In this document: piece after piece, positions 46,255-55,008 of the stretch
Position numbering within the stretch: position 1 is the stretch's first letter
Layout of the letters: each line of letters begins with the position of its first letter
DNA from: Limnohabitans sp. Bal53
Lineage (GTDB): Bacteria > Pseudomonadota > Gammaproteobacteria > Burkholderiales > Burkholderiaceae_C
Assembly (NCBI RefSeq): GCF_003063355.1
Contig: NZ_NESH01000003.1
Coordinates: forward strand, 1-64,000
Direction of reading: 5' to 3'
DNA: 64,000 bases
The notes under the pieces: model-generated
The model's database searches: none
What the model saw: only the letters and a program-made list of their open reading frames with translations
What the model was told of the DNA's origin: nothing
Position numbers and translations under genes: made by a program

Positions 46255-47205
46255 TCAGACCAAAGTCAGCCAGTGGGCGTACTTGGGGTTGCGGCCGTTG
46301 ACGATGTCAAAGAAGGCGCTTTGGATTTTTTCGGTGATGGGGCCGCGGCTGCCCACGTAGTCGTCTTTGCCCAAGGCGATGCGGTCCAATTCGCGAATCG
46401 GAGTGACTTCGGCTGCAGTGCCGGTGAAGAAGGCTTCGTCGGCAATGTAGACCTCGTCGCGGGTGATGCGCTTTTGCACGATTTCCAGACCCAGGTCCTT
46501 GGCGATGTGGAACACCGTGTTGCGGGTGATGCCGTTCAAGGCACCGGCCGACAGGTCGGGCGTGTAGATCACGCCGTTTTTCACCACAAAGATGTTCTCG
46601 CCCGCGCCCTCAGACACAAAGCCCGATGTGTCGAGCAGCAGGGCTTCGTCGTAGCCCTCGTCGGTCACTTCCATGTTGGCCAAAATGCTGTTGGTGTAGT
46701 TGCTCACCGCCTTGGCTTGCGTCATGGTGATGTTGACGTGGTGGCGGGTGTAGCTGCTGGTTTTGACGCGGATGCCGCGCTTCATGCCTTCTTCACCCAA
46801 ATAGGCACCCCATGTCCAGGCGGCCACCATCAGGTGGATGGTGTTGCCCTTGGGGCTGACGCCCAGCTTTTTGTCGCCAATCCAAGTCAGCGGGCGGATG
46901 TAGCCGCTTTCCAAGTTGTTCTCGCGCACCACGGCGCGCTGGGCCTCGTTGACCTGCGCTTGGGTGAAGGGGATGTTCATGCGCAGGATCTTGGCGCTGT
47001 TGAACAGGCGCTCTGTGTGCTCGGCCAGGCGGAAGATGGCGGTGCCTTGCTCGGTTTTGTAGGCGCGCACGCCTTCAAAAGCGCCGCAACCGTAGTGCAG
47101 GGTGTGGCTCAGGACGTGGATCTTGGCATCGCGCCAATCGACCATCTGGCCGTCCATCCAGATTTTGCCGTCACGGTCTGACATGGAGGGGATGACAACG
47201 CTCAT
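46255..47205 (-). CDS. ilvE: Branched-chain amino acid aminotransferase
   Basis: 316 residues from the ATG at 47205, with AAGGA upstream. Fold-type IV PLP enzyme: HTLHYGCGAFEGVRAYKTEQG, the Lys region MTQAKAVSNYTNSILANMEV and EGAGENIFVVKNG. It interconverts Leu, Ile and Val with their 2-oxo acids. It lies third in a minus-strand run that starts at rsmI. Confidence 0.96.
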   Translation of the reverse strand: MSVVIPSMSDRDGKIWMDGQMVDWRDAKIHVLSHTLHYGCGAFEGVRAYKTEQGTAIFRLAEHTERLFNSAKILRMNIPFTQAQVNEAQRAVVRENNLESGYIRPLTWIGDKKLGVSPKGNTIHLMVAAWTWGAYLGEEGMKRGIRVKTSSYTRHHVNITMTQAKAVSNYTNSILANMEVTDEGYDEALLLDTSGFVSEGAGENIFVVKNGVIYTPDLSAGALNGITRNTVFHIAKDLGLEIVQKRITRDEVYIADEAFFTGTAAEVTPIRELDRIALGKDDYVGSRGPITEKIQSAFFDIVNGRNPKYAHWLTLV

Positions 47206-47253
47206 GAAAGTGTCCTTTGAAGAAGGGGCATTAAACAATGCAAAGGGGAGATT

Positions 47254-47655
47254 TTAAAGGCTGAGCTGCTCGGGCCGCTGCAGTGACCACTCGGTCAGCT
47301 TGCCGCCCACAAAGGTGCAGGTCACCACCGATTCGCTGGTGTCGGTCCAGGTGTAGACCTCGGGCTGGGTGTCTTTTTCGGATTGAAGCAGTCCCAAAGA
47401 GCGGGTCATGGCGATGACGTGCATCAGCGTGGCCCCTTTTTGCAGCTTGGCGTTGAGCATCACAGCGCTGGCCACATGGCCAATGGGGCGGTCGGCGGCT
47501 TTCTTGAGGATGGAGACCATGCGGGTGAAGTGCAGCAGCACCCACATGACAATGCCGCCCACGGCCAAGGCAATGCCTGGCCAGCCAAAGGCTTGCCAGG
47601 CGCCGAGGGTCAAGATGACGATCGCGGCAAGGGTAAGGAGTCGGGTGAAATTCAT
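47254..47655 (-). CDS. Small membrane protein, unknown function
   Basis: 133 residues from the ATG at 47655. Two membrane segments (about 5-22 and 25-45) and a cytoplasmic part with RPIGHVASAVMLNAKLQKGATLMHVI and a C-terminal TDTSESVVTCTFVGGKLTEW. I do not recognise the family. It lies between rsmI and ilvE in the same direction. Confidence 0.75.
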   Translation of the reverse strand: MNFTRLLTLAAIVILTLGAWQAFGWPGIALAVGGIVMWVLLHFTRMVSILKKAADRPIGHVASAVMLNAKLQKGATLMHVIAMTRSLGLLQSEKDTQPEVYTWTDTSESVVTCTFVGGKLTEWSLQRPEQLSL

Positions 47656-47695
47656 GGGGGCAAATTGTGCCTTGAGCGGCCAAGTAGGCCGGGCC

Positions 47696-48613
47696 TCAGC
47701 CTTGTTTTTTCAGGGCCAGTGCTTGCTCGTACAGGGTGTTTTTGGATTCGCCCGAAATCTCGGCCGCCAATTTGACTGCCGTTTTGAGTGGTAGCTCAGG
47801 CAGCAAAAGTTGCAAAACCCGCAGGCCTTCACCTGTGGTCGCGTCGACGGGGGCGTCGTGCAGCACCAGCACAAATTCACCCCGCAGGCGCTCGGGTTTC
47901 TCGGCCAGCCAGGCGCTCAGATCGTGTGCGGGCAAGGTCTCGATTTGCTCAAACTGCTTGGTCAGCTCGCGCCCCAGCGTGACGCGGCGCGGGCCCAGTG
48001 CAGCCAAGGCCTGAGCCAAGGCCTCGATGCGGTGTGGTGCTTCAAGCAGCACCACGGCGCGGCTTTCTTGCGCCAGGTGTTGTACGGCCAATTGCCGCTC
48101 GGTGGCTTTGCTGGGCAAAAAACCGGCAAAAACAAAGCCGTTGTCACCGGTCATGCCCGATGCGCTCAGCGCTGTGGTCACGCTGCTGGCGCCGGGCAGG
48201 GGCATGACCCGAAAACCAGCTTGGCGTACAGCCGCCACCAGCCGAGCCCCCGGGTCGCTGATGGCGGGGGTGCCTGCATCGCTGACGTAGGCCACGCGCT
48301 GACCTTGGCCCAAGCGCTCGAGCACGCTGTGCGCCGCCTCGGCTTCGTTGTGCTGATGCACGGCCAAGAGCTGGCTGCCCGGCCGGTCAAGCCCGTAGGC
48401 ACGGAGTAACTGCTGCGTGTGGCGGGTGTCTTCGCAGGCCACCACGTCCACGCGGGCGAGCAGATGCAGGGCCCGCAGGCTGATGTCGGCCAGGTTGCCA
48501 ATGGGGGTCGCCACGACATACAGTGTGCTGGCCGGGTGGCTTTGTGATCCGGCAGCCTCGTGCGCGGCGGCAAGGGCGTTGGCAAACGAGGCAGACAAGG
48601 GAGACGGAGTCAA
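47696..48613 (-). CDS. rsmI: 16S rRNA 2'-O-ribose C1402 methyltransferase
   Basis: 305 residues. TTG start at 48613, chosen because GAGGAA lies 8 bp before it and no ATG precedes the conserved LYVVATPIGNLADIS. SPOUT-like tetrapyrrole-methylase fold with CEDTRHTQQLLRAYG and VAYVSDAGTPAISDPG. The start codon shares one base with the divergent yraN start, an arrangement related to E. coli yraL/yraN. Confidence 0.95.
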   Translation of the reverse strand: MTPSPLSASFANALAAAHEAAGSQSHPASTLYVVATPIGNLADISLRALHLLARVDVVACEDTRHTQQLLRAYGLDRPGSQLLAVHQHNEAEAAHSVLERLGQGQRVAYVSDAGTPAISDPGARLVAAVRQAGFRVMPLPGASSVTTALSASGMTGDNGFVFAGFLPSKATERQLAVQHLAQESRAVVLLEAPHRIEALAQALAALGPRRVTLGRELTKQFEQIETLPAHDLSAWLAEKPERLRGEFVLVLHDAPVDATTGEGLRVLQLLLPELPLKTAVKLAAEISGESKNTLYEQALALKKQG

Positions 48614-49002
48614 TGCAATTCCTCAAAAAAGACAAACCTGGCCCCAGCACGGCCAAAGCCCGGGGTGATGCGGGCGAAGACGAGGCGCTGGCCTTTTTGC
48701 AAGCGCGCGGCTTGCGGCTGCTGCAGCGCAATTATCGGACCCCGGGCCGAGGCGGGGGTGAGATAGACCTGATCATGCAATGTCCGGACGGGACGGTGGT
48801 GTTTGTGGAGGTGCGCCATCGCAGCCGCAGCGACTTTGGGGGCGCCGCCGCCACGGTCGGTGTGCACAAGCAGCGGCGCATCATTTTTGCGGCCCGGCAT
48901 TACCTGCTGACTTGGCGGCAATTGCCGCCGGCGCGCTTTGATGTGGTGACGCTGGAGGGCCAGGGTCCGCAATGGCTGCAGGCTGCCTTTGACGCCAGTT
49001 GA
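48613..49002 (+). CDS. yraN: YraN-family (UPF0102) nuclease-fold protein
   Basis: 129 residues from the ATG at 48613 with GGAGACGGAG upstream. GDAGEDEALAFLQARGLRLLQRNYRTPGRGGGEIDLIMQCPDGTVVFVEVRHR has the Asp, Glu and Lys/Arg pattern of a Holliday-junction-resolvase-like fold. The function is uncertain. It precedes diaA and a dolP-like gene. Confidence 0.94.
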   Translation: MQFLKKDKPGPSTAKARGDAGEDEALAFLQARGLRLLQRNYRTPGRGGGEIDLIMQCPDGTVVFVEVRHRSRSDFGGAAATVGVHKQRRIIFAARHYLLTWRQLPPARFDVVTLEGQGPQWLQAAFDAS

Positions 49003-49094
49003 CGTGGGTGGATGCCCCGCAGTGAAGTGAATGAGCACACACAAAGCGGGCAAACCCAGCTTGCACAGGGCTGGCGGGGTTATCATGCCGCCCT

Positions 49095-49679
49095 ATGTTA
49101 GACCTGCGCATTCAACAGCATTTCATTGACAGTGCCGACCTTCATTACCAGGTGGCCGAAGGTTTGGCCAAACCGGTTGATGCCGCCGTGCAAGCTGTGC
49201 TCGCTTGTGTCACGGGCGGCGGTAAGGTGCTCACCGCCGGGCAAGGTGCGTCGGCTGGCCTGGCCCAGTATTTGGCGGGCTTGCTGGTGGGCGGTTTTGA
49301 GCGTGAGCGGCCGGGCCTGTCGGCCATGGCCTTGTCGGCCGATGCCCAGATGGCCAGTTTATGGCCCGAAGACCAAGGTTTGGCCAGTCAGGTGCGTGCC
49401 CTGGGTCATACGGGCGATGTGCTCTTTCTGATCAGTGCCCAAGGGGCAGAGCCGGCCTTGGTGCAGGCCGTGCAAGCCGCGCATGAGCGTGAAATGAGTG
49501 TGGTATTCCTCAATGGGCAGCAAGGAGGCGCTGTGGCACGGCAGTTGCGCGAGACGGATGTGAACGTCTGCGTGCCCCACGAGCGCGTGGCTCGAATTCG
49601 CGAGGTGCAGCAGTTGGTGCTGCATTGTTTGTGTGATGGCATTGACACCCAATTGTTGGGTGAACAGGAGTCTTTTTAA
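49095..49679 (+). CDS. diaA: DiaA-like SIS-domain protein
   Basis: 194 residues. SIS fold with AGQGASAGLAQYLAGLLVGGFERERPGL, VRALGHTGDVLFLISAQG and RIREVQQLVLHCLCDGIDTQLL. These match DiaA, which in E. coli binds DnaA and promotes timely replication initiation, better than GmhA; the sugar-isomerase residues are not kept. Its place between yraN and the BON protein supports this. Confidence 0.86.
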   Translation: MLDLRIQQHFIDSADLHYQVAEGLAKPVDAAVQAVLACVTGGGKVLTAGQGASAGLAQYLAGLLVGGFERERPGLSAMALSADAQMASLWPEDQGLASQVRALGHTGDVLFLISAQGAEPALVQAVQAAHEREMSVVFLNGQQGGAVARQLRETDVNVCVPHERVARIREVQQLVLHCLCDGIDTQLLGEQESF

Positions 49680-50297
49680 ATGAAACGTCAACTTCAAACA
49701 GTTGTTTACGGTGCTGTATTGCTGGCATCTTTGGCCAGCCTGAGTGCTTGCGCACCTTTGATTGTGGGCGGCGCCGTCATGACCGGCGTTGTGGCCACGG
49801 ATCGCCGCACCGCGGGCACCCAGGTCGAAGACGAGAGCATTGAGATCAAGGTGGCCAGCGCTGTGCGCAGTGAGATGGGCGATCGCATTCACTTGAACGT
49901 GAGCAGCTTCAACCGACAGGTTTTGCTCACGGGTGAAGTGCGCACTGCCGCTGACAAAGAGCGTGCCGAAAAACTGGCTCAGAGCCAAGAAAACGTCAAG
50001 GCGGTGGTGAACGATCTGGCCGTGATGCCCATCAGCTCGCTCACGCAGCGGTCCAAGGACGTCGTCCTCACAAGCCGGGTCAAAGCCGCCTTTGTGGATG
50101 CCAAAGATTTGCAGCTCAACGCTTTCAAAGTGGTGACCGAGCGAGGCACCGTCTACCTGATGGGTCGCGTGACTTCGCGCGAGGCCAAACGTGCCACCGA
50201 CATCACGCGCAGCATGAGCGGTGTGACCAAAGTGGTGCGCGTGTTTGATGAAATTTCTGAGGAAGATTTGCAGCGACTGAGTCGCCCGACCAAGTAA
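49680..50297 (+). CDS. dolP: Dual-BON-domain lipoprotein, DolP (YraP) type
   Basis: 205 residues. Signal peptide with lipobox LSAC (about 21-24), then two BON domains: IEIKVASAVRSEMGDRIHLNVSSFNRQVLLTGEV and LTSRVKAAFVDAKDLQLNAFKVVTERGTVYLMGRVTSREAKRA. DolP maintains outer-membrane integrity. The start codon follows the diaA stop with no spacer. Confidence 0.93.
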   Translation: MKRQLQTVVYGAVLLASLASLSACAPLIVGGAVMTGVVATDRRTAGTQVEDESIEIKVASAVRSEMGDRIHLNVSSFNRQVLLTGEVRTAADKERAEKLAQSQENVKAVVNDLAVMPISSLTQRSKDVVLTSRVKAAFVDAKDLQLNAFKVVTERGTVYLMGRVTSREAKRATDITRSMSGVTKVVRVFDEISEEDLQRLSRPTK

Positions 50298-50355
50298 TCG
50301 GTCGCCTGCGAGCAGGCGCGCCGTCGCACGGGGTCTGCGGCGGAGGGCGCCCGTC

Positions 50356-52161
50356 TCACCAAGTGTCTATTGCCAAGCGGCCATCAGAGGGCTTCACGCG
50401 CCCTGCTTCCAGTCCTGCCACCAGCCATTCACGGGTTTGAGCGGGGTCGATCACCGCGTCGATCTCCAGTGTGGCGGCCATGTTGATGGCGCTGCCGTTG
50501 TCGTATTGCTGTGCCAGCAGCCGCTCGAACAGGGCCTCTCGCTCGGGACCTTCGGGCAGGGCCTCGAGTTCTTTGCGGTAACCCAAACGCACCGCACCCT
50601 CCAGGCCCATGCCACCAAACTCGCCTGTGGGCCAGGCCACCGTGGCCAGGGTTTCGTGAAAGCCCCCGCCGGTCATGGCCATTGCGCCCAAGCCATAGCC
50701 CTTGCGCAGCACCACGCTGAGCAGCGGCACCCGCAGATGCGCCGCAGCTACAAACAGGCGTGAGACATGGCGCACCTGCGCCGTGGCTTCGGTGTCGGGC
50801 CCCACCATAAAGCCGGGTGTGTCCACCAAACTCACGAGGGGCAAACCATGCGCGTTGCACAGCTGCATGAAACGCGCGGCTTTGTCTGCCGCATCGGCGT
50901 CGATCGCGCCACCCAAGTGCAGCGGGTTGTTGGCCATCAGACCGACCGGGCGGCCCGCGATGCGCGCAAGGGCCGTGTGGATGCCGATGCCAAAACCAGT
51001 GCGCAAATGCAGCAAGCTGCCCTCGTCGGTCATGCCCTGCATGGCAGCGCGTGTGTCGTACACGCGCAAACGGTTTTCGGGCACCACATGGCGCATGGCC
51101 TCGGCAGGCGGCGCTTGCCAGCTCGGGGTGGACCCTTGGAAAAAAGACAGGTAATGCCGTGCCTGCGCCACGGCCTGGGTTTCGTTTTCGACCAGCACGT
51201 CGATCACGCCGTTGCCGTGCTGCACCTCGCTCGGGCCGATCTGTTCCGGTTTGAACACGCCCAAGCCCCCGCCTTCGACCATGGCGGGGCCGCCCATGCC
51301 GATGTTGCTGTCCTGCGTGGCGATGATCACGTCCGCACAGCCTAGCAGCGCCGCGTTACCGGCAAAGCAGCGCCCGGCCACCACACCCACCACCGGCACC
51401 CGGCCGTTGAGGCGAGCGAACGATGCGAACGTGGCCAGGTTCAGACCGGCCACGATGGCGACATCGACATCGCCGGGTCTGCCGCCACCACCCTCGGCAA
51501 ACAGCACCACGGGCAACTGGTGGTGCAGGGCGATGCCCAGCATGCGGTCGGTCTTTTGGTGGTTGCGCATGCCTTGTGTGCCGGCCAGCACGGTGAAGTC
51601 GTAGGCCATGACCACCACGCGCTGACCGTTGATGCAGCCGATGCCCGTGACCATGCCGTCGGCGGGCGTGTTGCGCATCAGATCATCGGCGCTGCGGCGG
51701 CGACTTTGTGCGGCCACAGCCAGCGCCCCGTATTCGACAAACGAGCCCTCGTCGCACAGGTCGGCTATGTTTTCTCGGGCCGTGCGCAGCCCCAAAGCGT
51801 GGCGCTTGGCGATGGCTTCGGGGCGTGCAGCGTCCTGAGTGAAGGCCAGACGGGCCTGCAGTTTTTGCAGGTCAGCGCGGTCCTGCCCCGGGACGGAAGC
51901 TGTTTTGCTGGCGGCTGCAACCACGGGCGACGAAGCCGCATCAGCAACAGCCATGAGCGAGCACAAGACGTCGCCTTCGGCCACCGTTTCACCCGCTTGG
52001 TAAAACGTTTCACCCACACAGCCTGCCTGAGAGGCACGGATTTCGTGCTCCATCTTCATGGCTTCCAGAATCACCAGAACGTCGCCTGGGCGCACGTTCG
52101 CACCGGGGGAGACCAGCCACTGCACCACCTGCGCTTGAAGGGGGGATTGAATGTTTTGCAT
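50356..52161 (-). CDS. Biotin-carrier / acyl-CoA carboxyltransferase fusion
   Basis: 601 residues. A biotinyl domain at about 1-70 with the biotin Lys36 in EAMKMEH. Then an Ala-rich linker, then a carboxyltransferase domain of the propionyl/methylcrotonyl-CoA carboxylase beta type (FVEYGALAVAAQSRRRSADDLM, VVMAYDFTVLAGTQGMRNHQKTDRM, LVSLVDTPGFMVGPDTE, GGFHETLATVAWPTGEFGGMGLEGAVRLG). No biotin carboxylase domain or gene is nearby, so it must borrow one or use another carbon donor. The substrate is unknown. Confidence 0.88.
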   Translation of the reverse strand: MQNIQSPLQAQVVQWLVSPGANVRPGDVLVILEAMKMEHEIRASQAGCVGETFYQAGETVAEGDVLCSLMAVADAASSPVVAAASKTASVPGQDRADLQKLQARLAFTQDAARPEAIAKRHALGLRTARENIADLCDEGSFVEYGALAVAAQSRRRSADDLMRNTPADGMVTGIGCINGQRVVVMAYDFTVLAGTQGMRNHQKTDRMLGIALHHQLPVVLFAEGGGGRPGDVDVAIVAGLNLATFASFARLNGRVPVVGVVAGRCFAGNAALLGCADVIIATQDSNIGMGGPAMVEGGGLGVFKPEQIGPSEVQHGNGVIDVLVENETQAVAQARHYLSFFQGSTPSWQAPPAEAMRHVVPENRLRVYDTRAAMQGMTDEGSLLHLRTGFGIGIHTALARIAGRPVGLMANNPLHLGGAIDADAADKAARFMQLCNAHGLPLVSLVDTPGFMVGPDTEATAQVRHVSRLFVAAAHLRVPLLSVVLRKGYGLGAMAMTGGGFHETLATVAWPTGEFGGMGLEGAVRLGYRKELEALPEGPEREALFERLLAQQYDNGSAINMAATLEIDAVIDPAQTREWLVAGLEAGRVKPSDGRLAIDTW

Positions 52162-52250
52162 CTGGGCATTGTGCGCGGCCGCTCAAGCGACACCCGGTCA
52201 AGTCCGGGACAATTTAAACTGGTTTTTTCTTGTCACCAAAAACCCAATCC

Positions 52251-53267
52251 ATGAACTTTGAACCCCTGATTGAGCTGACCCGTAACGGTGTGCAAGAGTG
52301 CGTGCACATGGGCGCGCTGGCCGTGACCGACACCGAAGGCCGCGTATTGGCGCAAGTGGGCAACCCGCACTGGCTGTGCTTCACCCGCTCCACCCTCAAG
52401 GCGATGCAGGCTTTGCCGCTGATCCAGTCGGGTGGGGTGGCGCATTTTGGGTTCACGCCGACCGAGTTGGCCCTGATGTGTGCCAGCCACAACGGCGAAG
52501 ACATGCACGTCGAGCAGGTCACGTCCATTTTGCGCAAAAGCGGCAGCAGCACGCGCCAGATGCGCTGCGGCTGCCATGTGCCGTACCGCTTCACGTTTTT
52601 TGACCGCCCCATGCCCGAAGGCTTTGCCTACGATGAGCGGCACCACAACTGCAGTGGCAAACACAGCGGCTTTTTGGCGTATTGCGTGCAGCACGGCCTG
52701 CCCACCGACAGCTACACCGAGGTGGACCATCCCCTGCAACAAAAAATTCGCCAAGCCGTGGCGCACCTGGCGGGCCTGGGTGAGCAAGAGCTGGCGCTGG
52801 GCATCGACGGCTGCTCGGCCCCCAACTACGCCATGCCCTTGTCGCGTCTGGCCCGCAGCTATGCCCGTCTGGCTCAGCCGGAGTCGGACGGACTGTATGG
52901 CGAGAGCCTCAAACAGTTGGGCGAAGCCATGAGCGCCCACCCGGAATTGGTCTCGGGCACGGGCCGCAACGACGCTGATTTCATGCGTGTCGGCCGCGGT
53001 GACTGGGTGACCAAAGTGGGCGCGGACGGCGTGCAGGTGGTGGGCAGTCGCTCCCGCGGGCAAGCCCTGGCCATCAAGATCATGGACGGCAACAAGGCCG
53101 CCTTGTTCGCCGCCACCGTGGAGGCGCTCGACCAATTGGGTTGGCTGGACGATGCGCAGCGCCTGGCACTGGAACCTTGGCGCGCGCAGGTGCTGCTGAA
53201 TGTGGCCGGGGTGCCGGTGGGCGAGCGGCGCAGCGTGTTCAAGCTGCGCATGGGCGAGGGCGCCTGA
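52251..53267 (+). CDS. L-asparaginase, Rhizobium etli AnsA type
   Basis: 338 residues from the ATG at 52251 (MNFEPLIELTRNGVQECVHMGALAV). This class is unrelated to E. coli AnsA/AnsB. Diagnostic are RSTLKAMQALPLIQSGG, ASHNGEDMHVEQVTSIL, CGCHVPYRF, HHNCSGKHSGFLAYC and GIDGCSAPNYAMPLS; these hold the Ser-Lys and metal-binding Cys-Lys sets. It would release ammonia from Asn in the cytoplasm. Divergent from the biotin-carrier gene. Confidence 0.93.
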   Translation: MNFEPLIELTRNGVQECVHMGALAVTDTEGRVLAQVGNPHWLCFTRSTLKAMQALPLIQSGGVAHFGFTPTELALMCASHNGEDMHVEQVTSILRKSGSSTRQMRCGCHVPYRFTFFDRPMPEGFAYDERHHNCSGKHSGFLAYCVQHGLPTDSYTEVDHPLQQKIRQAVAHLAGLGEQELALGIDGCSAPNYAMPLSRLARSYARLAQPESDGLYGESLKQLGEAMSAHPELVSGTGRNDADFMRVGRGDWVTKVGADGVQVVGSRSRGQALAIKIMDGNKAALFAATVEALDQLGWLDDAQRLALEPWRAQVLLNVAGVPVGERRSVFKLRMGEGA

Positions 53268-53285
53268 AACTCAGGTTTTGAGCGA

Positions 53286-53969
53286 TCAGCGTTGGCCAAA
53301 GATCGCCGTGCCCACCCGCACCAAAGTGCTGCCTTCGGCAATCGCGGCGGCCATGTCACCGCTCATGCCCATCGACAAGGTGTCCAGCGGCAGGCCTTGC
53401 TGGCGCAGGGCTTCAAACAGGGCCTGGGCTTGGGCATGCACCGAGCGCATCTGCGCTTGGCTGGGTGCGGGCTCGGGAATGGTCATGAGACCGCGCAACT
53501 GCAGGCGCGGCAAAGCTGCCACGGCTTGTGCCAGCGCGGGCAGCTCCTGCGGGCTCACGCCCGATTTGGTCTGGCCGCCATCCACATTCACCTGAATGCA
53601 CACCTGCAAGGGCGGCAGATGGGCCGGGCGCTGCTCGGACAGGCGCTGGGCAATTTTGAGGCGGTCCACGCTGTGCACCCAGTCAAAGTGTTCGGCCACC
53701 AAACGGGTCTTGTTGCTTTGGATGGGCCCAATGCAATGCCACTGCAGCGGCAAGTCGTGCAGGGCGGTGATCTTGTCCACCGCCTCTTGAATGTAGTTTT
53801 CGCCAAAGGCCGTGAGTCCGGCCGCATGGGCCTGACGCACCGCATCGGGCCCCCAGGTTTTGGACACGGCCAGCAAGTGCACGCTGCCCGGTGCGCGGCC
53901 AGCGGCTTGGCAAGCGGCCCAAATTTGCGCCTGCACGTGGGCGATGTTGTTGGCAATCGAGGAGTTCAT
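53286..53969 (-). CDS. yggS: YggS-type PLP homeostasis protein
   Basis: 227 residues from the ATG at 53969. PLP-binding Lys37 in LLAVSKTW; GENYIQEAVDKI, WHCIGPIQSNKT and GLMTIPEP are family marks, and the C-terminal MGMSGDMAAAIAEGSTLVRVGTAIFG binds the phosphate. It is a single-domain TIM barrel without known catalysis, buffering pyridoxal phosphate. It is convergent with the asparaginase gene. Confidence 0.95.
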   Translation of the reverse strand: MNSSIANNIAHVQAQIWAACQAAGRAPGSVHLLAVSKTWGPDAVRQAHAAGLTAFGENYIQEAVDKITALHDLPLQWHCIGPIQSNKTRLVAEHFDWVHSVDRLKIAQRLSEQRPAHLPPLQVCIQVNVDGGQTKSGVSPQELPALAQAVAALPRLQLRGLMTIPEPAPSQAQMRSVHAQAQALFEALRQQGLPLDTLSMGMSGDMAAAIAEGSTLVRVGTAIFGQR

Positions 53970-54088
53970 GGCTTGAGCGTACCAAAAGCGCATCTGTCAC
54001 CCTTTGGTCAGCCCAAAGCACCCGTTGCGCACCCGAACACCCACAGGCTGCCAAAATAGCCCTTTTTCTACTCCACGACGAGACACCC

Positions 54089-54994
54089 ATGAGCCAAATC
54101 GCTGCCAAAACCTACGACGCCACCCCCGCCAAAAAAGTCGCCTTTTTGGGCTTGGGCGTGATGGGCTACCCCATGGCGGGCCACTTGGCGCGCGCCGGGC
54201 ACCACGTGACGGTGTACAACCGCAGCGCCGCCAAGGCCGCCGCTTGGGCCGCTGAGTGCCCTGGCAACGCCACCGCACCCACACCGCGTGAGGCGGCAGC
54301 CGGTGTGGACATCGTGTTTGCCTGCGTGGGCAACGATGCCGATTTGCGCAGCGTGGTCTTGGGACCAGACGGTGCGTTTGCCGGCATGAAGCCCGGCGCG
54401 ATTTTTGTGGACCACACCACGGCGTCCGCCGAAGTGGCCCGCGAGCTGTACGCCGAGGCCCAAAAACTGGGTCTGCACTTTGTGGACGCCCCCGTCTCGG
54501 GCGGCCAAGGCGGCGCACAAAACGGCCTGCTCACCGTCATGTGCGGTGGTGATGCGGCCGCTTTTGATGCCGCCAAGCCTGTGGCCATGGCGTTTTCGCG
54601 CGCCTTCACCTTGCTGGGTGCTTCGGGTGCAGGCCAATTGGCCAAGATGGTCAACCAGATCTGCATTGCGGGTCTGGTGCAAGGCTTGTCCGAGGCCGTT
54701 GCCTTTGGCCAGCAAGCCGGGTTGGACATGCACCAGGTGCTGGACGTGATCGGCAAGGGCGCAGCCCAAAGCTGGCAGATGGACAACCGCGGCAAGACCA
54801 TGGCCGACGACAAGTTCGAGTTTGGCTTTGCCGTGGACTGGATGCGCAAGGACCTGGGTCTGGTGCTGGACGAAGCCAAGCGCAACGGTGCCCGCCTGCC
54901 GGTGACGGCTTTGGTGGACCAGTTTTACGCCGATGTGCAAAAAATGGGCGGTGGCCGCTGGGACACGTCCAGCCTGATCCGCCGCCTGCGTTGA
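54089..54994 (+). CDS. Beta-hydroxyacid dehydrogenase (3-HIBDH family)
   Basis: 301 residues from the ATG at 54089. Rossmann start VAFLGLGVMGYPMAGHLARAGHHVTVYNRS, substrate loop DAPVSGGQGGAQNGLLTVMCGG and the catalytic Lys in GAGQLAKMVNQI. The family includes tartronate- and succinate-semialdehyde reductases and 3-hydroxyisobutyrate dehydrogenase; the exact substrate is not clear. It converges with the DMT permease gene. Confidence 0.92.
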   Translation: MSQIAAKTYDATPAKKVAFLGLGVMGYPMAGHLARAGHHVTVYNRSAAKAAAWAAECPGNATAPTPREAAAGVDIVFACVGNDADLRSVVLGPDGAFAGMKPGAIFVDHTTASAEVARELYAEAQKLGLHFVDAPVSGGQGGAQNGLLTVMCGGDAAAFDAAKPVAMAFSRAFTLLGASGAGQLAKMVNQICIAGLVQGLSEAVAFGQQAGLDMHQVLDVIGKGAAQSWQMDNRGKTMADDKFEFGFAVDWMRKDLGLVLDEAKRNGARLPVTALVDQFYADVQKMGGGRWDTSSLIRRLR

Positions 54995-55008
54995 TTTCGC
55001 GTTGAACT

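Noticed and set aside
46099..47181. 360-codon plus-strand open frame opposite ilvE
   Set aside because: Antisense to a well-conserved aminotransferase; composition is shadow-like.
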